This document shows positions 8,840-18,039 of a DNA stretch of 64,000 nucleotides, piece by piece. Positions within the stretch are counted from its first letter, which is position 1. Each line of letters opens with the position of its first letter. This DNA comes from Spirochaetes bacterium GWE1_32_154. GTDB taxonomy: Bacteria; Spirochaetota; GWE2-31-10. The stretch is from NCBI GenBank assembly GCA_001829315.1, contig MIAY01000033.1:1-64000 (forward strand), read 5' to 3'. The notes under the pieces are model-generated. The model made no database searches. It worked only from the letters and a program-made list of their open reading frames with translations, and was not told the origin of the DNA. The translations under genes were made by a program, and so were the position numbers.

Positions 8840-11356
8840 ATGAAAGATTTCAAACTAACATTAGACATTACATTAAAAAAAAATTATACTAACAATATGG
8901 GATATATTTATACAATGAGAAATAAAATTACAAATATATTTTTTCTATTTCTGGTTTCAATTGTTTTTCAATATTTGCTCGTTTCATTGAGCGGTATTCC
9001 ATTTTTATTTTATCCCCTTATTACAGGTTTGATGTTATTAAATTACTATGGGATTATCACCCTTCCTTTTTTTATTCTGACAACATTTATTTCATACTTA
9101 ATGATTTATCATTTACCTCTGCAAAACAGCCTATTAATAACATTCAACTCAACATTAATTATAATTTTCTCTCTTATTTTTAAAAAAGTTATCAAATGGG
9201 ATAGAAAAATCAGAACAAATACCGCACTTTTATCTTTTATTGTATATGGCTGTTTATTTCCCTTACTGATTACACTTGCATGTATTTATCTTGAGAAAAA
9301 ACTTAATATCCATAATAACAATTTAACGACATCTAACAGATATATATTTTCAACTTTTTTCGGGATAATATCATTCGGCATACCATTGTTCTTTTTATTT
9401 ACAGGAATCAATACATTTAAAGCGTATATTATATCCAAAGAAAAACGAACAAAATTCATAATTAAATTTATTCAATGGTCGCTGATATTCTTAATTTATA
9501 TTCATGTCGTTTTTTATTTTTCTCAATCTTATTCGGAAAAAATATTATTTGTCGGATGTGCTTCATTGTTTTTTGCAATTCGTTTTGGGTTATATCCGAC
9601 AGCGTTATTCAATGTGACCTCAATTACCGGCATATCAATAGGTGTCATTGTTTTCTATAAAAATGATGTTAACGGTATATCAGAATATTCTGCTGAAATA
9701 ATGCATTCGTTTATTACTATGACTTTATTATTTGGTTCTTCACTTATCGTTGCCAGATCAGTTACTGATAATAAAAAGAAATTACATGAAAAAGATAAAA
9801 ACGAAAAAGTTCTTATTGAAAATAATAACTATGTCAGATCTATACTAAATTGTACGAATGAAGCAATATTCATTCATGATTCAAAAACAGGTAAAATTAT
9901 ACACGTTAATGATCGAATGTTAGAAATTTATTGTTTACAAAAAGAAAACATTGCATCGCTATCAATGGAAAAAATCAGTTCTAATAATCCCGGGTATACC
10001 GAAAAAGACGCTATTGAAATAATCAATACCATACAATTGAATAAACGAATATCATTTTTATGGGAAGCCAAAAGATCAACCGGTGAATTATTTTGGGCTG
10101 AAGTAAGTTTGATCCGGACAGAACTTCGTGGCGAAGAGCAAGTAATAGCAACAGTGTATGATATTACTGAAAGAAAACAGCAAAATGATGAAACCTTACG
10201 AATTCGAACCTATTTAAATACAATATTAAATTCTATGCCATCGATAATTATCGGCCTTGATGAAGACCTTACAATTATTTTATTTAATGAATTTGCTGAA
10301 AAAGAACTCGGTTTTCTCTCGGTTGAAGTTATGGGAAATAATTTAACAACGCTTAATTCCCATTATGAAACATATATTCCATATATAAATCAAACAATGA
10401 GTACCGGTAAATTATATAGTTTAGAAAAACAAAAAACTATCAATGACAATTCCATTTCGTATGAGGATGTTATTATTTTCCCGATTAATTTAGCAAACTC
10501 AAAAGGTGTTGTTCTAAAAATTGATGATGTTTCGAGTAAAGTCAAGCTTATGGAAGCGATGCTTCAAACAGAAAAAATGATGAGTATCGGTGGTCTTGCT
10601 GCGGGAATGGCACACGAAATTAATAATCCACTGGCTATTATTTTACAGGGCATTCAGAATACAACAAGAAGACTTGACCCGCTGATAGAAAAAAATCAAA
10701 TTGAAGCGATTGACTGTGGTACCGACATTGAAAAAATAAATAATTACCTGATTAGACGAAATATCATGTCGTATATTAATGGAATAAAAGAGGCATCTGA
10801 AAGGTCTGCAAAAATAGTTAGGAACATGCTGGAGTTTTCACGAACACCGGCAGATATAAAGGTCCGTGTTACTATTTGTGATCTAATTGATACAGTTTTA
10901 GATATTTCAAATTCTGATTACGACGCTGTTAAATCACATGATTTTAAATTAATCAAAATAATAAAAAATTATAATATTCCAAAAATAGAATTAATGGTTT
11001 ATAAAACAGAATTAGAACAGGTTCTTTTAAACATTTTGAAAAATGCCACATATGCAGTATATGAAAAATTTCATACTAATGAAAATGGAGTTATTACAAT
11101 AACAGTGGGATATACCGGAACATCAAAAAATATGATAACCATAGCTATTTCTGACAACGGTTCAGGAATGAAAGAAGAGCAACTAAAAAGAATATTTGAA
11201 CCGTTTTTTACCACAAAAGCTCCCGGCCAGGGAACGGGCTTAGGTCTTTCAGTATCATATTTTATTATTAAAGAAAAACATAACGGTTCAATTTTTGCCG
11301 AATCTATCGAGGGAAAAGGGTCTACGTTTTTTATTGAATTACCGATAGGGACATAG
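8840..11356 (+). CDS. membrane sensor histidine kinase (MASE1-like, two PAS)
   Basis: 838 aa. Residues about 30-310 are strongly hydrophobic with about eight membrane spans and resemble MASE1-type integral sensor domains. A PAS-PAC follows at about 330-450 (SILNCTNEAIFIHD... VNDRMLEIY), then a second PAS at about 455-570. The HisKA box MAHEINNP is near 590. The HATPase has N box NILKNATYAV, G1 ISDNGSGM, F box FEPFFTTK and G2 GTGLGLSVS. No receiver domain or cognate regulator is adjacent. The next gene is a FliG homologue 18 nt downstream, suggesting co-transcription and a link to motility control (inference). The first ATG has no clear SD; later Met codons, for example at 8915, are possible starts. 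Confidence 0.88.
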   Translation: MKDFKLTLDITLKKNYTNNMGYIYTMRNKITNIFFLFLVSIVFQYLLVSLSGIPFLFYPLITGLMLLNYYGIITLPFFILTTFISYLMIYHLPLQNSLLITFNSTLIIIFSLIFKKVIKWDRKIRTNTALLSFIVYGCLFPLLITLACIYLEKKLNIHNNNLTTSNRYIFSTFFGIISFGIPLFFLFTGINTFKAYIISKEKRTKFIIKFIQWSLIFLIYIHVVFYFSQSYSEKILFVGCASLFFAIRFGLYPTALFNVTSITGISIGVIVFYKNDVNGISEYSAEIMHSFITMTLLFGSSLIVARSVTDNKKKLHEKDKNEKVLIENNNYVRSILNCTNEAIFIHDSKTGKIIHVNDRMLEIYCLQKENIASLSMEKISSNNPGYTEKDAIEIINTIQLNKRISFLWEAKRSTGELFWAEVSLIRTELRGEEQVIATVYDITERKQQNDETLRIRTYLNTILNSMPSIIIGLDEDLTIILFNEFAEKELGFLSVEVMGNNLTTLNSHYETYIPYINQTMSTGKLYSLEKQKTINDNSISYEDVIIFPINLANSKGVVLKIDDVSSKVKLMEAMLQTEKMMSIGGLAAGMAHEINNPLAIILQGIQNTTRRLDPLIEKNQIEAIDCGTDIEKINNYLIRRNIMSYINGIKEASERSAKIVRNMLEFSRTPADIKVRVTICDLIDTVLDISNSDYDAVKSHDFKLIKIIKNYNIPKIELMVYKTELEQVLLNILKNATYAVYEKFHTNENGVITITVGYTGTSKNMITIAISDNGSGMKEEQLKRIFEPFFTTKAPGQGTGLGLSVSYFIIKEKHNGSIFAESIEGKGSTFFIELPIGT

Positions 11357-11374
11357 TTTTAAAAAGGGGATAAC

Positions 11375-12541
11375 ATGAGTAATAATTACTTTTTGAATGC
11401 ATATAAAAAAAATTCACCTAAACCGGAAGATATGGAAGTTCCAAAAGAAAAGACAGTTAAGCCCTTTGTTTTTGAAAAAGTACCGACAACTCCACCTCAG
11501 GATAAATTAGAAGAGAAAATAGAAAAAAAAGCAACGGAAAATGAAGAACCTGTTTCAAAAGTAAAATTATCAGCTATTTTTTTTGTTCTTTCCGGTATTG
11601 ATAAGGCATCGTCTATTTTAAAATCATTTAATTACGATGAAATAAATAAAATCACTAAAGAAATTATGAAAATTCTGTCTATTACAGAAAATGAATTGAA
11701 GTTAGTTGAAAAACAATTCGGGCCGCTTAACATTTCTGATCTGAAATCCTATTCCGGCGGAAAAGAATTTGCCAGACAATTATTTCAAAAATTATTTGGT
11801 TTATCAGACGGTAGTGAAAAATTCGTCAAAATTGTAGAAGAAAGTCAAAAAGAAGAAATAAAATACCTTGAAAAGTTATCATCTGAACAAGCCCTGACAT
11901 TATTATCAGGTGAGTCAGATTTAATCTTTTCATCAATTTTAACATTATTACCCCCACAAACAGCAGCAGGAGTAATAAAATCACTTCAACCTGAACGATC
12001 TGTTTCAATAATCAGAATGTTATCAAGTAAAACAGCTGTCAATTCAGATATAAAAAAAATGATTATTACAAAACTTAATGAAAAAGCAAAAGAAATCATC
12101 ATTAACGAAGAATTTAAAGTACAGGGAACAAAAAAACTGATTGATATCATCAAAAACAGTGACTCTGATATAACAGACCGGATTATTTCATCAATTGAAA
12201 AAGATGACCCTGTACTTGCAAATACATTAAAGGAAGCCATTTTTACATTTAATGATATAATAAAAATGCCACGAAAATCATTGGAATATGTAATGAAAAA
12301 CTACGATAACAAAGAGCTTGCCTATATATTAAAAGGTTCATCAGATGAGATTAAAGCAGTTTACCTTACCTGTGTGACAACAAGAAGAAAAGAATTAATT
12401 ATCAATGAGATTGAATTATTGGGTCAGGTGAAAAAATCGGATGTAGATGAAAAGAGAAAAACATTTGTATCATTTATAAAAAAACTCGAAGAAGACGGTA
12501 CAATAGTTGTGAGGGATGATAAAGACATTTATGTTAATTAG
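11375..12541 (+). CDS. FliG-like flagellar rotor/switch protein (stand-alone, diverged)
   Basis: 388 aa. The first 60 residues are a Pro/Lys/Glu-rich extension. The rest follows FliG: an N/M part with LSAIFFVLSGIDKA, EFARQLFQKLFG and LLPPQTAAGVIKSL, and a clear C-terminal torque domain with YILKGSSDEIKAVYL, RRKELIINEIELLG, KSDVDEKRK and KKLEEDGTIVV. FliG couples the MS ring to the C ring and the stator. The canonical EHPQ motif is altered. Spirochaetes commonly carry two FliG proteins; this copy sits outside any flagellar operon, behind a histidine kinase, so it may be the accessory FliG1-type protein (inference). The SD AAGGGG is 6 nt before ATG. The stop is 7 bp from the convergent mscS-type gene. 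Confidence 0.8.
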   Translation: MSNNYFLNAYKKNSPKPEDMEVPKEKTVKPFVFEKVPTTPPQDKLEEKIEKKATENEEPVSKVKLSAIFFVLSGIDKASSILKSFNYDEINKITKEIMKILSITENELKLVEKQFGPLNISDLKSYSGGKEFARQLFQKLFGLSDGSEKFVKIVEESQKEEIKYLEKLSSEQALTLLSGESDLIFSSILTLLPPQTAAGVIKSLQPERSVSIIRMLSSKTAVNSDIKKMIITKLNEKAKEIIINEEFKVQGTKKLIDIIKNSDSDITDRIISSIEKDDPVLANTLKEAIFTFNDIIKMPRKSLEYVMKNYDNKELAYILKGSSDEIKAVYLTCVTTRRKELIINEIELLGQVKKSDVDEKRKTFVSFIKKLEEDGTIVVRDDKDIYVN

Positions 12542-12548
12542 GATTCAG

Positions 12549-13616
12549 CTAATTATTTTTAATACTGATTGTTTGAGTCGGGAAAGCGAACTCAATATCA
12601 TTGGTATTACAAAAGTCATATATCATAAGATTAATCTTCTGTTGAATATCCATATAAACAGTATAATCTGAACTTAGCACATAATACACAGTTTCAATTA
12701 ACAACGCTGAATTACCAAAAGACTTAAAATGTGACCGGTCAAATTTGGAATTTTTTATTGATAGAATTGAATTTTTTATAAATTCACAAAGTTGTATTAT
12801 TTTATCTGTATCAGTTCCATAGGTGATTGATAATTCAAAAACAACTCTTCTTTGTTCCATTTTTTTATAATTTCTGACTCTGGATTTGACTATATCTGAA
12901 TTTGGAATTACAATAAGTTCTCCTGAAAGACTTCTGATTCTCGTTGTCCTTAAACCAATTTTTTCGATACACCCCATATAATTTTCTAAGATAATAAAAT
13001 CATCCGGCTCAAAAGGGCGATCAAATACCAATGAAACATAACTTAATAAATCACCTAAAATGTTTTGAGATGCAATTGCAATCGCAATCCCGCCAATACC
13101 AAGACCGGTAACAATACTTGAAATTTTAAAACCAAAGTTGTCAAGTATAAAAATGCCGCCTATACCCCATAATAATACACTAATAAAAGGAGAAAACATT
13201 TTTGGATTAAAAACATTAATACCATTACTGCCTGCTCGATTATTAAGCCATGCAAAAAGCGCATAACTAATACTTCTGATAATACTTATAGTAATTAACA
13301 AAATCCATACAGATGATAAAATGGTATGGACCGTTTCAGGTAGAACAAGAATTCGAATTGATACAAAAAAGAAAGAATAATAAATAATGAAATTAAAATT
13401 TGAATAAAGAGGAATAATGTTTTTACTTACAAAGCCTAATCTATTAATTTTTTTAGAAATTCTTTGTAAAAATATTTTTTTAATTATAAAATATACTATA
13501 AACAATGCTATAAATAAGCATATGCTTAAAAAATATTGAGTAATAGAATTTTGGAAAATAGTTATATACATATAATTTTCTATAGCAAATGATTTCATAA
13601 TTATATTCTTTAACAT
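12549..13616 (-). CDS. MscS-family small-conductance mechanosensitive channel
   Basis: 355 aa. Four hydrophobic spans lie between residues 20 and 165, followed by the glycine/alanine-rich pore helix GLGIGGIAIAIASQNILGDL and the conserved cytoplasmic beta domain (DRPFEPDDFI, GLRTTRIRSLSGELIVIPNS). A C-terminal alpha/beta domain follows. The channel opens under membrane tension to release solutes during hypo-osmotic shock. The length and one extra N-terminal span fit short MscS homologues. The gene is convergent with fliG and divergent from the glycosyltransferase. The start is uncertain between the Met at 13616 and a second Met seven codons later. Confidence 0.88.
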   Translation of the reverse strand: MLKNIIMKSFAIENYMYITIFQNSITQYFLSICLFIALFIVYFIIKKIFLQRISKKINRLGFVSKNIIPLYSNFNFIIYYSFFFVSIRILVLPETVHTILSSVWILLITISIIRSISYALFAWLNNRAGSNGINVFNPKMFSPFISVLLWGIGGIFILDNFGFKISSIVTGLGIGGIAIAIASQNILGDLLSYVSLVFDRPFEPDDFIILENYMGCIEKIGLRTTRIRSLSGELIVIPNSDIVKSRVRNYKKMEQRRVVFELSITYGTDTDKIIQLCEFIKNSILSIKNSKFDRSHFKSFGNSALLIETVYYVLSSDYTVYMDIQQKINLMIYDFCNTNDIEFAFPTQTISIKNN

Positions 13617-13677
13617 ATTTTAGAAATACTATCAATAATTCAACTATATTATTAAGTGAATAATAAGAGGTACACAT

Positions 13678-14772
13678 ATGAGGTTATTAATTTTTTCAGA
13701 TGAATTTCCTCCTTTAGGAAATAGAAGAGCATATACCGTATATTATTTTCTTAAAGATTTTGCCAACAGATTTGATTTTGAAATAGATGTAATTACAGCA
13801 TCAAGGAATAAAAATAAAAAAGAAATGTTTGCTGATAATATTTTTATTCACTATATTGATGTTGGTCGAAGAGGTGAAGACGCATCATTAAACTGGTACG
13901 AGAAAATAATATATTCCACCAAGGCGATGCAGTATTATAAAAAAAATTTTAAAAAGAAAGAATATGATTTAATTCATTTTTTTTCACTTTTTTCAGGATA
14001 TATGCTCAATAAATATTTTAAAAGAAAATTTATTGTAAATGTTTTTCCTACTGATATTTACGGAAAAGCAATAACTCTCAGAAAATACTTTGTAAAAAAT
14101 GTACTGTCAAAATCACTTGCATCAATAACATCATGCCAGGCTGATTGGAATGAAATAAATAAAATAATACCTAAAAAACCGGCTCAACTTATATACAGTG
14201 GTGTAATAGCTAAAAAATTCATTTTTAACTTACGGCCTGTCAATAAAAAACTGACACTTTTATCAGTAGGACGAATGGTTAATAAAAGTGATTACGAATT
14301 CTTAATTAGTGCACTCAAAGGAATAAGTGATTATCGGTTAATCATAATAGGAGACGGAAAATATCGTCAGATACTTGAGAAAATGTCGATAAAAGAAGCA
14401 GTTGACGTTGAATTCACCGGAAGATTAGGGCATGATGAAATCAAAAAAATTATGTCACGGTCTGATATTTATATATCAGTCACATCAGTTGGCGGAATTA
14501 GCAACAGTATGATGGAGGCGATGTCAATGGGTCTTCCTGTTATTTGCTATGACACCGGCGGTAATAAAGAAATTATGACTGAAAACGGTTTTGTTATTGA
14601 AAAAAATAATATAAACGGTTTACGAAGTTCATTTGATATTTATAGAAATAATAAATCATTAATTAAAAGACACGGTAAAAATTCAAGGAAAATAGCTCAA
14701 GGTTTATCATGGAAAATATCCGGTGAAAAGTATCGTGATTTATATAAGTCTCTTCTTACGAATAGTCAATAA
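13678..14772 (+). CDS. GT4-family glycosyltransferase
   Basis: 364 aa, GT-B fold. The N-terminal domain has LIFSDEFPPLGNRRAY and a poorly conserved acceptor part. The C-terminal domain has LLSVGRMVNKSDYEFLISAL, IIIGDGKYRQILEKM and the nucleotide-sugar site MMEAMSMGLPVICYDTGGNKEI. These are family-4 hallmarks. It probably transfers a sugar from a nucleotide donor to a lipid or surface polysaccharide precursor at the inner membrane; donor and acceptor cannot be read from sequence. AAGAGG lies upstream of ATG. It is alone and ends 83 bp before argC, which has its own promoter. Confidence 0.85.
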   Translation: MRLLIFSDEFPPLGNRRAYTVYYFLKDFANRFDFEIDVITASRNKNKKEMFADNIFIHYIDVGRRGEDASLNWYEKIIYSTKAMQYYKKNFKKKEYDLIHFFSLFSGYMLNKYFKRKFIVNVFPTDIYGKAITLRKYFVKNVLSKSLASITSCQADWNEINKIIPKKPAQLIYSGVIAKKFIFNLRPVNKKLTLLSVGRMVNKSDYEFLISALKGISDYRLIIIGDGKYRQILEKMSIKEAVDVEFTGRLGHDEIKKIMSRSDIYISVTSVGGISNSMMEAMSMGLPVICYDTGGNKEIMTENGFVIEKNNINGLRSSFDIYRNNKSLIKRHGKNSRKIAQGLSWKISGEKYRDLYKSLLTNSQ

Positions 14773-14783
14773 TTTTGAAAAAC

Positions 14784-14811
14784 TTGACATTTTACATAAA
14801 TAGTGTATTCT
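14784..14811 (+). promoter_or_regulatory. sigma-70-type promoter of the arg-car operon
   Basis: A perfect -35 TTGACA (14784-14789) is followed after 16 bp by TATTCT (14806-14811). It lies 43 bp upstream of argC in an otherwise featureless gap. No ARG-box palindrome was recognised. Confidence 0.7.
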
Positions 14812-14854
14812 TTTTGGTTAAAACATTGATTTTTTATCATATTAGGGGGTTGTT

Positions 14855-15892
14855 ATGATTAAAGCGGGCATTGTTGGCATAACCGGATATGGCGGTATAG
14901 AATTATTTCGTCTGCTCTACGGACATCCGGAAGTAGAAATTGCAGTGATAAAAGCAAACTCTGCAAATGGTGAATCAATAAAATCATTATATCCTCATGT
15001 ATCTCACTTTGATAATATTTGCGAAGATATTTCTTATGAAGAAATAGCAAAGAAATGTGATGTTGTTTTTACTGCTACACCACATGGAGGAGCATCTGCA
15101 CCATATCTTCCGTTTATAAAAAAAGAAAATAAAAAACTCATTGATTTAAGTGCTGATTTCAGGTTAATAAACCCGTTGGTATATAAAGAATGGTATAATG
15201 AAGATCACAAAGGAACGGAATTTCTTTCTGAAGCGGTCTATGGAATGCCTGAATTACACAAAGAGAAAATAAAAAAAGCATGGCTCATAGCAAATCCCGG
15301 TTGTTACACAACAGCTTCAATTCTTGGCAATGCACCTCTTGTAAAACATAATTTAATTGATGTTGAAACTCTTATTATTGATGCAAAATCAGGCGTTTCA
15401 GGAGCCGGCAGAAAGCCAAAACAAAATTTACATTATCCTGAAATGAATGAAGGTTTTTCCGCTTACGGCCTGACCAGTCATCGACATACACCAGAAATTG
15501 AACAGGAATTGTCATTATTATCAGGAAAAAACATAACAATTAATTTTACACCCCATTTAGTACCTATGAATAGAGGAATTCTTGCATCATCTTATTCAAA
15601 ACTTGTAAAAAAAATTGCAGAAAAAGAAATTTATGATATTTATAAAGAGTTCTATAAAAACGCTCCGTTTGTAAGAATTGCTGAGGATTATTTACCGAAT
15701 ACAAAATATACAGCAGGTTCAAATTTTATAGACATTCACATAAAGACAGATGAAAGAACAGGACGTGTAATTATAATATCTACATTAGATAATTTAATAA
15801 AAGGTGCAAGCGGACAAGCAGTGCAAAATATGAATTTAATGTTTGGATTAAATGAAAAAACCGGATTAGATCTCATATCTTTATATCCGTAA
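14855..15892 (+). CDS. argC: N-acetyl-gamma-glutamyl-phosphate reductase
   Basis: 345 aa, full family length. It makes N-acetylglutamate semialdehyde from N-acetylglutamyl phosphate with NADPH, the third step to ornithine. The nucleotide-binding start is GIVGITGYGGIELFRLL, the catalytic Cys is in NPGCYTTA near residue 150, and GVSGAGRKPK is present. It opens a six-gene operon (argC-argJ-argB-argD-carA-carB) with gaps of only -4 to 71 bp. AGGGGG lies 6 nt before ATG. Confidence 0.95.
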   Translation: MIKAGIVGITGYGGIELFRLLYGHPEVEIAVIKANSANGESIKSLYPHVSHFDNICEDISYEEIAKKCDVVFTATPHGGASAPYLPFIKKENKKLIDLSADFRLINPLVYKEWYNEDHKGTEFLSEAVYGMPELHKEKIKKAWLIANPGCYTTASILGNAPLVKHNLIDVETLIIDAKSGVSGAGRKPKQNLHYPEMNEGFSAYGLTSHRHTPEIEQELSLLSGKNITINFTPHLVPMNRGILASSYSKLVKKIAEKEIYDIYKEFYKNAPFVRIAEDYLPNTKYTAGSNFIDIHIKTDERTGRVIIISTLDNLIKGASGQAVQNMNLMFGLNEKTGLDLISLYP

Positions 15893-15908
15893 TAAAAAAG
15901 GTGATAAA

Positions 15909-17123
15909 ATGAACAAAAAAATAATCTTAATAAATAACCCTGCAATCGAAATGGTTCAAGGTTTTCATTCAAATGGTATTGCGTCAGGTATTAAAAAAAA
16001 TGGTAATCATGACCTTGGTGTTGTTTTTTTTGATAAAGAATGTGATGGCTTTGGCATGTTTACAACAAACAAAGTGAAAGCAGCACCGGTTCTTGTATCA
16101 AAAAAACATATAAAAAATAAAATCCGCGCATTGTTTGTTAATAGTGGAAACGCAAATGCCTGTACGGGAGAAAGCGGTTTCAATGATGCAATAAATATTT
16201 GTAAGGAAATCGGCGAGTCATTTAACATACCATACACAAGTGTTATTCCAATGTCAACCGGTGTAATTGGTCAAAGACTTCCAACGACTGTCATAAAAAA
16301 CGGAATTATTAAAATTTCAAAAATTATCAACGAACCAAATGACAATCAATTTGTAAAAGCTATTATGACTACAGATACAAAAATGAAAATATATGGCGTT
16401 AAAGTTAAAACAGAAAACTACGAGTATTCTGTTATCGGATGTGCTAAAGGCTCAGGAATGATACATCCGAATATGGCAACAATGCTTGGTTTTATTTTTT
16501 CTGATGCAGTCATATCAAAAAGTATGGCCAATAAAGCATTTAGAAGCTCAATTGATAAATCATTTAATTCAATCACTGTTGATGGAGATACAAGTACTAA
16601 TGATTCTGTTTTTTTATTTAACAGTAATTGTGCTAATAATAAACCAATAACATCATCGAATGCTGATTACAAATTATACGAAGAAGCTGTACAAATGGTT
16701 GCTTCACAATTAGCAAGAAAAATAGTTGAAGATGGTGAAGGCGCTACAAAACTTGTCGAAGTTGAAGTAAAAGGTGCAAAAAATATTAAACAGGCGAAAC
16801 AAGCTGCATTTTCCGTAGCAACTTCAAGTCTCGTTAAAACTGCATTTTATGGTGAAGATGCAAATTGGGGACGAATTGTCTGTGCAATCGGTTATTCAGG
16901 CATACCCTGCAAACCAGAAAATATTAAATTATATTTTGACAATCTTTTGTTGTTTAAAAATGGTGAACCTACAACATTTAATGAAGCTGATGCTTCTAAA
17001 ATTCTTAAAAAAACAGAGTTTAAGGTTACTGTTGATCTTGGAATCGGAAATAAAAGTTGGACTGTATGGACAACAGATTTAACTAATGAATATATAAGAA
17101 TAAATGCAAATTACAGATCATAA
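15909..17123 (+). CDS. argJ: bifunctional ornithine acetyltransferase / N-acetylglutamate synthase
   Basis: 404 aa. ArgJ recycles the acetyl group from N-acetylornithine to glutamate. The self-cleavage and nucleophile site is visible as HPNMATMLGFIFSDA, with cleavage before the Thr of ATML (near residue 190). The oxyanion-hole region STGVIGQRLP and the terminal region NANYRS fit the family. Its presence, with no argA or argE in the window, implies the cyclic acetyl pathway. It follows argC by 16 bp and precedes argB by 14 bp. Whether it also makes acetylglutamate from acetyl-CoA cannot be read from sequence. Confidence 0.95.
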   Translation: MNKKIILINNPAIEMVQGFHSNGIASGIKKNGNHDLGVVFFDKECDGFGMFTTNKVKAAPVLVSKKHIKNKIRALFVNSGNANACTGESGFNDAINICKEIGESFNIPYTSVIPMSTGVIGQRLPTTVIKNGIIKISKIINEPNDNQFVKAIMTTDTKMKIYGVKVKTENYEYSVIGCAKGSGMIHPNMATMLGFIFSDAVISKSMANKAFRSSIDKSFNSITVDGDTSTNDSVFLFNSNCANNKPITSSNADYKLYEEAVQMVASQLARKIVEDGEGATKLVEVEVKGAKNIKQAKQAAFSVATSSLVKTAFYGEDANWGRIVCAIGYSGIPCKPENIKLYFDNLLLFKNGEPTTFNEADASKILKKTEFKVTVDLGIGNKSWTVWTTDLTNEYIRINANYRS

Positions 17124-17137
17124 TTAAGGAGCACTAC

Positions 17138-18037
17138 ATGATAAAAGGACTTTCAGAAAAAGCAGAAATATTAATTGAATCGTTACCGTATATTAAAACT
17201 TTTCATTCAAAAACATTTGTAATAAAATATGGCGGTGCAGCCATGCTTGATGAAAATATCAGAAAAGATATAATAAGAGATTTTATTTTATTACGATACA
17301 TTGGTATAAATGTAGTCGTTGTTCATGGCGGTGGGCCTGAAATCACAACATACTTAAATAAAACCGGTAAAAAGACTGAATTTGTAAACGGCTTGCGGGT
17401 TACTGATAAAGAAACAATGGAAGCTGTACAAATGACATTAGTCGGTAAAACAAATTTAGATATTGTAAGTTTAATCAATCTTTATGGTGGTAAAGGTGTT
17501 GGACTTAATGGTAAAGATTCTAATATCATTTTAGCACGAAAAAGACTTCCTGAACTTATTTTTAATCATGAAACAAAAGAAGAAAAAACTGTTGATCTTG
17601 GTTTTGTCGGCGAAATTGAAAAAATAGATCCGGCTTTAATCAATTTGTTATGTCAAAATAACTATATTCCTATCATAGCACCTATTGGTGTTGGTTTGGA
17701 TGGTGAAAGTTACAATATTAACGCGGATGAAGCAGCAAGTGAAATAGCGGTTTCATTAAAAGCGGATAAATTGATAATGGTCACTGATGTTGACGGTATT
17801 TATGAATCACCAAATAATCCGGCAACAAAAATTGAGTCATTAACAATACACCAGGCAAAACAATTAATTGATAAAAATATAATCAATGGCGGTATGATTC
17901 CAAAAGTAACAGCATGTATCAATGCAATTTCAAATGGTGTTAAACGGACTCATATAATTGATGGTAAAATGAAGCATTCAATGCTTCTTGAGTTCTTTAC
18001 AGATGAAGGTATAGGCACAATGGTAGTAGGTAACTAA
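17138..18037 (+). CDS. argB: acetylglutamate kinase
   Basis: 299 aa, an amino-acid-kinase fold protein. It phosphorylates N-acetylglutamate with ATP, the committed step of the pathway. VIKYGGAAM (phosphate binding), VVVHGGGPEI (substrate glycine loop), NADEAAS and GGMIPK near the C-terminus are all present. The N-terminal helix ahead of the core (LSEKAEILIESLPYIKTF) resembles the hexameric, arginine-feedback-sensitive ArgB type; feedback inhibition is therefore likely but inferred. AAGGAG precedes the ATG. argD starts 2 bp after its stop. Confidence 0.95.
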   Translation: MIKGLSEKAEILIESLPYIKTFHSKTFVIKYGGAAMLDENIRKDIIRDFILLRYIGINVVVVHGGGPEITTYLNKTGKKTEFVNGLRVTDKETMEAVQMTLVGKTNLDIVSLINLYGGKGVGLNGKDSNIILARKRLPELIFNHETKEEKTVDLGFVGEIEKIDPALINLLCQNNYIPIIAPIGVGLDGESYNINADEAASEIAVSLKADKLIMVTDVDGIYESPNNPATKIESLTIHQAKQLIDKNIINGGMIPKVTACINAISNGVKRTHIIDGKMKHSMLLEFFTDEGIGTMVVGN

Positions 18038-18039
18038 TT

